Positions 22,406 to 28,808 of a stretch of DNA of 28,808 nt are shown here, piece after piece. The stretch is from a virus. The stretch lies in the IMG/VR virus record IMGVR_UViG_3300030116_000357, positions 1-28,808 of that record, one strand, 5' to 3'. How positions within the stretch are numbered: position 1 is the first letter of the stretch; every line of letters starts with the position of its first letter. The notes beneath the pieces are model-generated. The model was not told the DNA's origin, did not search any database, and saw only the letters and a list, made by a program, of their open reading frames with translations. The position numbers and the translations under genes are program-made.

Positions 22406-23776
22406 ATGAGTTTTGATTGGGGTGCATTCGCAGGTAGCTTCTTACAAGAAGTAACTGAAGGTATAGAAAGAAGAGAAACAGAAGCCAAAGACTATAAAGA
22501 AGAACAAAAGAAAAAGGCTGAACGTAATCTAGAACTAGTAAGAGTTCGTAATCAAAGAGCGCAGCAAGCTGCACAAATAGGCAAACAAGCTATGCAACTT
22601 GGTGCTACTAAAGAGCAGGTAATTGCTGCTATGTCTACAGGCATGGGCGGTGTTCAAGACTTCTATACTAAGTTACAACAGATAGCAGCAGACAACAGAC
22701 TGCAAGCAGGACAGCAGTTGACACAAGAGGATATCGAAACTGGTATTGCTATGACAGGTATACCAAGTATTGATCCTAAGTATATCAATATGTCCTTAGA
22801 TAAGATAGCTGCACAAACTTATGGCGGTAGTAGAGAGAAGCCTAGTGTTACTACAGGTGCAGTGACAGAAACACCTCAAATGGATAGCATGAGAGATTTG
22901 TTTGCTTTAGATGAAAGAGCAAAGGTAGACAGAGAACTTGATGAGGGTGGTTACTATGGTGACATGTCTATAGCTGATATTAACTTCCTAGCCCAACAGT
23001 CTGAGTATAAGTCTCTTGTACCAAATGCTACCATGACGTTTGCAGATCTGCCTGTCTTTAACTCTGATGCTAAGTTTGAGTTTGGTCAAGATCTAATATC
23101 GGCACAGGTAGATGGCCTAAAAGCCAGAGAGAGTGAGATTGATGCAGCAGAATCATTAGGGCTTAACAATCAATACATAGTTGACGGTGTAGCATTGTCT
23201 GGAGCGGAAGCAAAAGCACACGCAACTATGGCAATCAGATTAGAGCAAGCAGACTTTCTAATTCGTAAAGCTGCAGAAGACTACACAGCAACAGGTTTCT
23301 TTGATGACCAATCGGTAAAAGCTATGATCATACGCACCATGAACCAAAAGGGTGGAGGTGCAGATGATAAAACTGGATTAGAATACTACAACAATTTAAG
23401 AGCAGAATTTTTACCAGACCTAGAAGAGGAAACCATTGAACCAGACACTACCGAAAAACCAAAAGAGCCGAAAGATCCCGAAGAGAAAACGCCCCTTACA
23501 GCAGTTGAAAAAGAAGCGATACTTACAAAGCAAAGAATACAAGAAAATGTATACTACCGTGATGACGAGGGGAATGTCGTAAAGGGAGTGCCGCCTAGAC
23601 CAGAACTAGGACTTGGCAATATCTTAGGTGGAGCAGGTCTTGGTGGTGATGACATAGAAGAAATCTACAAAGGCAATGCACCTGTGCCTGAAAGACTAAG
23701 ACCTAACCAGTGGGATGAATTGTTTGGTGCAACACACAATCCTGACGGATCTCCTAAAAAATTAAAAGGTGAGTAA
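22406..23776 (+). CDS. Internal virion protein candidate
   Basis: 456 aa, one base after the upstream stop; TAATG-coupled to the next gene. The N-terminal 100 residues are strongly helical and charged (EVTEGIERRETEAKDYKEEQ), then a Gln/Ala-rich helix (NQRAQQAAQIGKQAMQLG). A mixed middle includes QLTQEDIETGIAMTGIPSID and a helical region (IRLEQADFLIRKAAEDYTAT). A Pro/Glu/Lys linker lies near 350, and the C-terminus is Gly-rich (LGLGNILGGAGLGGDDIE). No enzyme motif. In podoviruses, large helical proteins placed just before the largest internal protein usually form the ejection apparatus, so this is a T7 gp15-like candidate by position only. Confidence 0.5.
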   Translation: MSFDWGAFAGSFLQEVTEGIERRETEAKDYKEEQKKKAERNLELVRVRNQRAQQAAQIGKQAMQLGATKEQVIAAMSTGMGGVQDFYTKLQQIAADNRLQAGQQLTQEDIETGIAMTGIPSIDPKYINMSLDKIAAQTYGGSREKPSVTTGAVTETPQMDSMRDLFALDERAKVDRELDEGGYYGDMSIADINFLAQQSEYKSLVPNATMTFADLPVFNSDAKFEFGQDLISAQVDGLKARESEIDAAESLGLNNQYIVDGVALSGAEAKAHATMAIRLEQADFLIRKAAEDYTATGFFDDQSVKAMIIRTMNQKGGGADDKTGLEYYNNLRAEFLPDLEEETIEPDTTEKPKEPKDPEEKTPLTAVEKEAILTKQRIQENVYYRDDEGNVVKGVPPRPELGLGNILGGAGLGGDDIEEIYKGNAPVPERLRPNQWDELFGATHNPDGSPKKLKGE

Positions 23777-26700
23777 TGAGTAGCTTCAACAACCTGATGA
23801 ACCAATACCGTGGTGTTGGCCTCACTAGTCGTAACAATACTTTTGCAACAGAGGCTAGAGATCCTGTATTTGGTGAAGACAGTCTTACTGTAGATGACAT
23901 TGTAAATAACAATCAGTATCTACAGCCTGTGCGAGAGTACATGATAGAACGTAAAGGTGTAGACTACAGAGATGCACCTGATGAAAAAGTCGTAGATGAC
24001 TTTGTAAAACATATGCGTTACTTCAACACTAATGTGTTGTCCACATCTGGTGAGATGCGGTTTGTTTCAAAGGGAGATGAAGCTAGAAAAACTAAAGCAA
24101 GACGTGCCTACGAAATATACGACAACTTAGGTAATGTGTTTGTAAATGATGGTGCGTTGGGTGCGGCTAGTGGTGTGAAAGATTACATCATGGCAGGGGC
24201 TAAAGATCCAACAACTTACTTAGGTTTACTTACTGGCGGTCTTGGAAAGTTTGCAGCAGGTGCTGCTACTTTTACAGGTAAAAAAGCTGTCAATGAAATA
24301 GTACGTAAAGCAGCAAGGGAAGCTGCCTTGGGCGGTGCAGGTAGAGAAGCAGCAAAACAGGCAGGTCTTCAGGCAGGAAAGGTTGCAGCTAAGAGAGCAG
24401 TAGCTAGAGGTGCTAGTAGTGAGGCAGCAGACAGGGCTGCAGCAAGAGTTGCCAAACAGGTGGCAAAAGAAAACCGTAGAACTTTGGCTAGAAAAGCATC
24501 TAGAGAAGCACAGGACAAACTGTTTGATGCAGCAGGTAGAAAATCTTTACTGGCAACAACTGCTTTAGACTCGACTGCTGCTGTGTTACAGGACAACATG
24601 GCTCAAAGAACTTTGATGAGAGCAGGGTCACAAGAAAAATACAGCCTACTACAGACAGGTTTTTCTTCTTTGCTTGGTGGTGTAGCAGGTGCTGCACAGT
24701 TAGGCTTTGGTAAGTTTCGTGGTGCATCAAACCTTGCAGAGGATGCTGATGAAGCACTCACAGGTGTAACGAATGCAATCATAGAGGACGCTACTAAAAT
24801 ATTACCATCTAAAAAAGTGGTAGATATATTTGTAAATGGTACTGAAGAGTGGGCAAAGAAAGTAGAGAAAGGTAAACTCTACGATCAAGCTGTCATGCCA
24901 TCAGATCTAATCTATGACATTGTATTTGGAAGTAACTATAAAGGAACACCAGAAACGTTAGGCGGTATTGCTTCTCTTATGAAGTCGTATGGTTTTAAAG
25001 TAACAAGAAAGATGACTGTATCTGACTTGATGACAAACGTTGTACGTAATCTAGATGACGCTTCTATAAATGATATAAACCAAAAGTTAGTAGGTGCAGG
25101 TTTTCAGGTTGGAGATCTAACAGGTAACCAAGGTAAGGTCAGTGATCTCTTAGCTAGAAAGTTAAGTGAGGCAGGTGCTACACTGAATGTACAATCACAG
25201 CTACGTAAAGTGTTGGATAGTTCTATTGTTGCAGCACAAGATGTAATAGCTGCTCAAGTAGACACCATAGATGCAAAGGAAGAGATAGGTAAAGAACTCA
25301 AGAGAGCGCAAAGACTACGCTATGGTCAGTCTGTATGGAAGCGTATGCTTGTGTCTTCTCCTGCTACAACTGCTATCAACGTGTTTGGCTTTGGTCAGTT
25401 CTACATAGGTCAAACTATGGCAGACATCTTTAACTCTGGTGTACTAGGTGCAAAAGGATTGGCTCAGATGTACACTAATCCAAGAGAAGCTACAAGAACA
25501 TTCCAACAGGCAAGAGCGTTGACTATGATGCAGGGTCAAAAGTTTCGCAACTTACTAGACCCTTACACTACTCACAACGAGTACATGAAGTTCCTTGCTA
25601 AAGATGAAAACAAAGACATAAAGAAAATACTATTTGAAACATACGCAGGTGGTGTTGATCAATCAACTGCAGCAAGGTATGGGATAGACCCTAACGGAAC
25701 AGCAGTAAAGGTCACTGAAGCTGTAGCAGATGCATCAGCACAAATCTCAGGTGTTAGGATACAGGATACGTTTACAAAGTCTCAAATGTTTATGACTGAG
25801 ATGGATAAGTATCTACGTACAGAAAAGAATATGACACTACGTCAAGCTTTGAACGATGATGGTGTAGAGATAACAGAAGACGTAATACAAGCTGCAATAG
25901 ATGGCACTCTTAAATCTGTGTATGCAAAGGACTACACTCAACAGGATCAGCTTCTAGGACAGGTAGCAAAGCTAGTTGAAACCGCTTCAAATACGCCGGG
26001 CATAGGTACTATCATACCATTCGGTAGATTTATGAATAACGTTGTTGCTTCTGCCTATCAGTGGTCACCTCTTGCAGGTATGGGTATCCTTAGAGATTTT
26101 TCTAGAAGAAGTAAATTACTAGGTAGGGTCTTTAAAGATTCGGCTGATGTTAGAACAGGTAAAGGTATACTCAATACAGAAGCTACCTTAGATGAGAGAG
26201 AAGCATTTGGTAGGTTTTTGGTTGGTAGTACTGGTCTATACTTAGCTGCAGAATATGACAGAGAAAGACAAAAGAAAAATCTTGGTGTGTTTGAAATAGA
26301 TGCAGGTGGTGGTACTATCGTTGATGCAAAGAACACATTCCCATTCTCTATATTTCTAGCCGTAGGACGTGTGGCAAACAACATGCGTGATGGTCAGCCT
26401 GTACCTAGAGAGTTGACAACAGAAGCATTGACTCAGCTTGCAGTAGGACAGGTAGCAAAAGACATACAGTTCGGTAACGATCTAATGAATGCACTAGATG
26501 CTATTACAAACGCAGGTCAAGAAGGTGCAAATCGTGGTGTGAACCTAGATGCTTTCTTTAAAGCTTCAGGTAATATTGTTGCAGGTGTTACTCGCCCACT
26601 GGATGTTGCTAACAAACTAGCAGGTGCTGTGTTTGGAAACGATGAGGGTAAAGACATACGTCAAGCAGACGGTGCAAAAGTTTTTACACAATCAGCTACA

Positions 26701-27297
26701 AAATATATAGACAATATATATGAAGCACTGTTTGACAAAGCAGATGCTATATCAGGGGAAGAGTTGAGAGTAGCTACAAGAGAGGGAGAGATATATGACC
26801 CCAACCCTCTTGCACGTATCTTTGGTTTGCGAATAAAACCTGGAAGGACAGCCGTGGAGAAAGCATATTCTATGGCTGAGATGCATGAGTGGACAGCTAG
26901 TGAGCGTACCAAGGTGGCTGCATACGATAAGATATTTAATTCTATGATAGCCCCTGTACTTGAAAGAGAAGTACAAAGACTGCTAGATCATCCACAATTT
27001 AAGAACGGTGATCTAAATACTAGAAGACAGTTACTAAAGAAACGTGTAGCTAATGTAAAACGTTACATGCGTAAGCGCATAGAGGAAGGACACGGTGGTA
27101 ACGAGGGTGCTAGATTAAAGATGGCATCTAAGATAGAGGGGAAAAGTAAAGAGGTAAAGACTGATGCTTTACGTATGGCTAAAGAACAGTTTGGTATAGA
27201 CGGTAAAGTGAGAGACATGGACTATAGAGAGCTAGGCATAGTCCTAGATTACATTGACTACCTAGAAGATATGTATAGAACAGTAGCTAAAATATAG
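23776..27297 (+). CDS. Large internal virion / DNA-ejection protein candidate
   Basis: 1173 aa, the largest protein here, start at the TAATG with AAAGGTGAG upstream. The soluble N-terminus (NTFATEARDPVFGEDSLTVD) is followed by hydrophobic stretches at about 125-168 (AGAKDPTTYLGLLTGGLGKF) and 288-312 (LLQTGFSSLLGGVAGAAQLG). Between them is a very Ala/Arg/Lys-rich helix (REAALGGAGREAAKQAGLQA). A further hydrophobic segment lies near 525-560 (ATTAINVFGFGQFYIGQTMA), with another around 750 (TPGIGTIIPFGRFMNNVVAS). The C-terminal 150 residues are charged helices (RLLDHPQFKNGDLNTRRQLL). Size, amphipathic/membrane-like regions and end-of-operon position resemble the T7 gp16 role (an ejected protein that crosses the envelope). 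No transglycosylase motif was found. Confidence 0.55.
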   Translation: MSSFNNLMNQYRGVGLTSRNNTFATEARDPVFGEDSLTVDDIVNNNQYLQPVREYMIERKGVDYRDAPDEKVVDDFVKHMRYFNTNVLSTSGEMRFVSKGDEARKTKARRAYEIYDNLGNVFVNDGALGAASGVKDYIMAGAKDPTTYLGLLTGGLGKFAAGAATFTGKKAVNEIVRKAAREAALGGAGREAAKQAGLQAGKVAAKRAVARGASSEAADRAAARVAKQVAKENRRTLARKASREAQDKLFDAAGRKSLLATTALDSTAAVLQDNMAQRTLMRAGSQEKYSLLQTGFSSLLGGVAGAAQLGFGKFRGASNLAEDADEALTGVTNAIIEDATKILPSKKVVDIFVNGTEEWAKKVEKGKLYDQAVMPSDLIYDIVFGSNYKGTPETLGGIASLMKSYGFKVTRKMTVSDLMTNVVRNLDDASINDINQKLVGAGFQVGDLTGNQGKVSDLLARKLSEAGATLNVQSQLRKVLDSSIVAAQDVIAAQVDTIDAKEEIGKELKRAQRLRYGQSVWKRMLVSSPATTAINVFGFGQFYIGQTMADIFNSGVLGAKGLAQMYTNPREATRTFQQARALTMMQGQKFRNLLDPYTTHNEYMKFLAKDENKDIKKILFETYAGGVDQSTAARYGIDPNGTAVKVTEAVADASAQISGVRIQDTFTKSQMFMTEMDKYLRTEKNMTLRQALNDDGVEITEDVIQAAIDGTLKSVYAKDYTQQDQLLGQVAKLVETASNTPGIGTIIPFGRFMNNVVASAYQWSPLAGMGILRDFSRRSKLLGRVFKDSADVRTGKGILNTEATLDEREAFGRFLVGSTGLYLAAEYDRERQKKNLGVFEIDAGGGTIVDAKNTFPFSIFLAVGRVANNMRDGQPVPRELTTEALTQLAVGQVAKDIQFGNDLMNALDAITNAGQEGANRGVNLDAFFKASGNIVAGVTRPLDVANKLAGAVFGNDEGKDIRQADGAKVFTQSATKYIDNIYEALFDKADAISGEELRVATREGEIYDPNPLARIFGLRIKPGRTAVEKAYSMAEMHEWTASERTKVAAYDKIFNSMIAPVLEREVQRLLDHPQFKNGDLNTRRQLLKKRVANVKRYMRKRIEEGHGGNEGARLKMASKIEGKSKEVKTDALRMAKEQFGIDGKVRDMDYRELGIVLDYIDYLEDMYRTVAKI

Positions 27298-27306
27298 GAG
27301 GTGATC
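27296..27306 (+). promoter_or_regulatory. Perfect extended Shine-Dalgarno
   Basis: AGGAGGTGATC is an 11-base perfect complement to the 3' end of 16S rRNA. It overlaps the stop of the 1173-aa gene and lies six bases (from the GGAGG core) ahead of a GTG codon at 27308. No other gene in the window has so strong a site. Confidence 0.75.
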
Positions 27307-27307
27307 T

Positions 27308-27385
27308 GTGAGAAAATATATACATCGGCTGTGGTGCGCCTTACGAGGTAAAAAGTGTGCCAGAGAAAATTGTACTTACTGCTAA
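27308..27385 (+). CDS. 25-aa Cys-rich basic microprotein
   Basis: GTG start and TAA stop, 25 residues: MRKYIHRLWCALRGKKCARE then NCTYC. It has four Cys (10, 17, 22, 25), with C-x4-C-x2-C at the end, and eight Arg/Lys/His residues. It could bind a metal ion or form disulphides, or act as a basic peptide on nucleic acid or membrane. The perfect ribosome-binding site and the terminator only 7 bases after the stop make translation credible. No family recognised; too short for standard gene callers. Confidence 0.55.
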   Translation: MRKYIHRLWCALRGKKCARENCTYC

Positions 27386-27391
27386 AAAAAG

Positions 27392-27420
27392 AGGCCGCTT
27401 AATGCGGCCTTTTACTTTTC
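27392..27420 (+). terminator. Strong bidirectional rho-independent terminator
   Basis: AGGCCGC (27392-27398) pairs perfectly with GCGGCCT (27404-27410) around TTAAT, followed by TTTTACTTTT. An A-run at 27384-27390 supplies the T-run for the minus strand, so it ends both the late operon and the convergent minus-strand operon. The stop codon of the HNH gene lies in the T tract. Confidence 0.92.
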
Positions 27421-27825
27421 ATAGTGTTTCTTTAAAAAGTTTAGGGCGTTAGTTACCCCTTCTATGTTATCACCAAGTTTACCTATGCCTTGGTTACATT
27501 GTATACACAACCAACCTCTGAACTCAGCAGTGTGATGGTCATGGTCAAGGTGTAGTTTCTTTGTCTCTTTACCACAGCAGTCACAGTGTGTTTGATTACA
27601 TTTATATTTCTTAGATAGTGCTGCTCTATCCCTATCACTTTTTTTCATACAGTCCATACAGCTATGGTGTCTATTGTATTCCTTTCCGTTCTTCTTAATC
27701 ATTCCATTTGTTTGTTCTTTGAACATAGGTAATGGTTTTTCTATATTACATTTAGTGCAAACTCTTGTCTTCTCTCCTTCTTTTATTTGTACCTTTAGTT
27801 CCCCGAAAAGATCGAGTTGCTCCAT
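27412..27825 (-). CDS. HNH endonuclease, recombination endonuclease VII type
   Basis: 137 aa. The start at 27825 (MEQLDLFGELKV) is chosen because AGGAGGT lies just upstream and the ATG overlaps the previous stop (TAATG); a longer frame exists but lacks this. The N-terminal zinc knuckle has C23-x2-C26 and C56-x2-C59 (CTKC, CMDC). The catalytic part has C81-x2-C84, LHLDHDHHTAEFRGWLC (residues 91-107, the DHDH core), C107-x2-C110, Asn111 and GDN at 118-120. This matches the Endo VII domain, a beta-beta-alpha metal nuclease. The phage role may be resolving branched DNA before packaging, or a free-standing homing or mobile endonuclease beside a reductase gene. It ends in the shared terminator. Confidence 0.85.
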   Translation of the reverse strand: MEQLDLFGELKVQIKEGEKTRVCTKCNIEKPLPMFKEQTNGMIKKNGKEYNRHHSCMDCMKKSDRDRAALSKKYKCNQTHCDCCGKETKKLHLDHDHHTAEFRGWLCIQCNQGIGKLGDNIEGVTNALNFLKKHYEK

Positions 27826-28022
27826 TAGACCTCCTGTGGTATTTGCGTACACCAGACCCAGTAAACTGCATCTTTCATGTAGTCGGGTCTAGTAGCTTCT
27901 AATATTTGTCTACGTTTTACTACCGCCTCTTGGCATTTATCTAATTCAAAGTAAATCTTTTGATCACTTAACACAGACGGTTGTCCGTTGAACATAAAAG
28001 TTGCTACTAAGACCCACATCAT
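27825..28022 (-). CDS. Small protein with hydrophobic N-terminus
   Basis: 65 aa from the ATG at 28022, which has AAAGGAA 7-8 bases upstream; the longer frame adds 11 residues without a better site. The hydrophobic start MMWVLVATFMFNGQP resembles a short signal or membrane segment. It is followed by IYFELDKCQEAVVKRRQILE and AVYWVWCTQIPQEV, with two Cys (30 and 58) that could pair if exported. The stop overlaps the HNH start by one base. Marine phages often have such small proteins beside nucleotide genes; function unknown. Confidence 0.6.
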   Translation of the reverse strand: MMWVLVATFMFNGQPSVLSDQKIYFELDKCQEAVVKRRQILEATRPDYMKDAVYWVWCTQIPQEV

Positions 28023-28026
28023 ATTT

Positions 28027-28140
28027 CTATTCCTTTGCTTCTGTATACTGGTCAACCTTATCGCTGACCCAAGGTGACACCTTATCTACGATGTCGTTGG
28101 CTACTATAAACAGCATTAATGCACCTAAAATCGCTTCCAT
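28027..28140 (-). CDS. 37-aa membrane micro-ORF
   Basis: MEAILGALMLFIVANDIVDK followed by VSPWVSDKVDQYTEAKE. An AGGAG site (28151-28147 read on the minus strand), which overlaps the stop codon of the reductase gene, lies six bases before the ATG. Residues 3-18 form one short hydrophobic helix, and the rest is amphipathic and charged. It fills the gap between the reductase and the 65-aa protein and its stop lies 4 bases before the next ATG, typical of operon coupling. No family recognised. Confidence 0.6.
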   Translation of the reverse strand: MEAILGALMLFIVANDIVDKVSPWVSDKVDQYTEAKE

Positions 28141-28149
28141 ATTTAACTC

Positions 28150-28808
28150 CTATGTTATATCTACGACTTCACACACGTCACCAGTACAGGCAAATGTTTG
28201 ACTAGATTTCGTGTTGTCTTCTTTTTCATACTCTGACAGTTTATTCCAATCAATCTTCTCTGGCATACACGACAGTAGATATTCATAGTCATGCTTACCA
28301 CAGTCTTGATATGGTGCTTGCTGATAGGTATGATCTGAGTGTGGTAAAAAAGATACACCTGACATTTCATCAAAGTGTTTATAAACGAATGCCCCCACAT
28401 CTAGCCACTCGTCATCTCGTACTGATATTGTTACACTAGGTTTATGTTCACACCAATGGCGTTGGTATGTAAGCCATGTCTCTAGCTGCTCAATAGCAGT
28501 CATATCGTTACGTGTCACAGCATTCTCTGGTGATTTGACAGGGAAGCTGAACACAGTTGTTGTTTCTGGTTTGAATACACATGGTTCGTTAGGAACCTTC
28601 TGATCAATCATAAACTGTGTAAGGGGATCTTTATTATCACCTCGTACAGTACGGATGTAATATGGAGAGTGACGAGCATGTATACCACTGGCACTGTCCA
28701 CCAACTGCGAGACAGTACCCGAAGGTTTGACGCAGGTAATAGCAGCAGACTGAGGTATACCAAGCAACTCAGCATATTCAGCATTAGTATCCACTGCGAT
28801 AGTTCGTA
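28150..28808 (-). CDS. nrdJ: Class II (B12-dependent) ribonucleotide reductase, C-terminal part
   Basis: The frame is open to the right edge; the GTG at 28794 is an internal Val codon, so the 5' part lies outside. About 219 residues are visible. AAITCVKPSGTVSQLVDSAS with GIHARHSPYYIRTVRG matches the active-site barrel of adenosylcobalamin-dependent reductases. FACTGDVCEVVDIT at the end carries a C-x4-C pair, as in the C-terminal reducing cysteines of the monomeric Lactobacillus leichmannii type enzyme. The enzyme converts ribonucleoside triphosphates to deoxy forms for phage DNA synthesis and needs host or environmental B12. Convergent orientation places it in a separate nucleotide-metabolism operon read toward the late genes. 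Confidence 0.9.
   Translation of the reverse strand, partial: RTIAVDTNAEYAELLGIPQSAAITCVKPSGTVSQLVDSASGIHARHSPYYIRTVRGDNKDPLTQFMIDQKVPNEPCVFKPETTTVFSFPVKSPENAVTRNDMTAIEQLETWLTYQRHWCEHKPSVTISVRDDEWLDVGAFVYKHFDEMSGVSFLPHSDHTYQQAPYQDCGKHDYEYLLSCMPEKIDWNKLSEYEKEDNTKSSQTFACTGDVCEVVDIT

Noticed and set aside
27674-27892. 72-codon plus-strand open frame over the HNH gene
   Set aside because: Lies antisense to a gene with clear zinc and DHDH motifs; no start signal.
1-28808. tRNA genes, integrase/attachment sites, insertion sequences, diversity-generating retroelement
   Set aside because: No cloverleaf, integrase, transposase, reverse transcriptase or template/variable repeat pair could be recognised on either strand.

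Overview
The window reads as the late (virion) module of a short-tailed, podovirus-like marine phage. The coding is dense and low in GC, with single-base TAATG or 4-8 base overlaps and one dominant direction. There is a portal, scaffold and capsid set, then P22/T7-type tail adaptor and nozzle genes, but no tape measure or tail-tube gene. Several protein types are ones I associate with marine phages of Alphaproteobacteria: fibres with TAELN-LDGVT repeats, a DUF6127-like membrane protein, a LysM plus T4-type lysozyme, and a B12-dependent class II ribonucleotide reductase. The host cannot be fixed from this sequence alone; a Roseobacter/SAR11/SAR116-type alphaproteobacterium is an inference.

Layout, plus strand. 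1-7052 is head morphogenesis: the portal C-terminus (its start is outside the window), a 63-aa helical protein, a 985-aa virion protein with pre-toxin-like and polyvalent-like regions, a 2OG-Fe(II) oxygenase-like protein, the scaffold, a structured 228-base leader, the major capsid protein, a weak terminator and a small structural protein. 7065-12182 is a host-interaction cassette: a 738-aa TAELN-repeat fibre carrying a cupredoxin-like domain, a 227-aa protein made mostly of exact Thr/Ser decapeptides, an overlapping glycosyltransferase-like gene, a tail-assembly-chaperone-like protein and two small structural proteins. 12184-14756 is the tail adaptor and nozzle. 14768-18053 holds a second fibre, a glycine-rich gp38-like adhesin and a possible partner. 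18046-27297 holds lysis and ejection functions: a one-helix membrane protein, a 595-aa protein with 22- and 11-residue repeats, the LysM-lysozyme, a holin-like membrane protein, a conserved small protein and two large internal-virion candidates of 456 and 1173 aa. The operon ends with a 25-aa Cys-rich microprotein behind an unusually perfect ribosome-binding site, then a strong bidirectional terminator.

The right edge (27412-28808) is convergent. On the minus strand, in transcription order, lie the C-terminal part of a class II ribonucleotide reductase (its start is outside the window), a 37-aa membrane micro-ORF, a 65-aa protein with a hydrophobic N-terminus, and an Endo VII-type HNH endonuclease that stops in the terminator.

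The most unusual material is the 7065-11195 cassette (a possible copper site in a fibre, and an exact Thr/Ser decapeptide array coupled to a glycosyltransferase-like gene), the hendecad-repeat ejection candidate, and the Cys-rich microprotein at the end of the operon. Function calls rest on reading motifs by eye; no database search was run.
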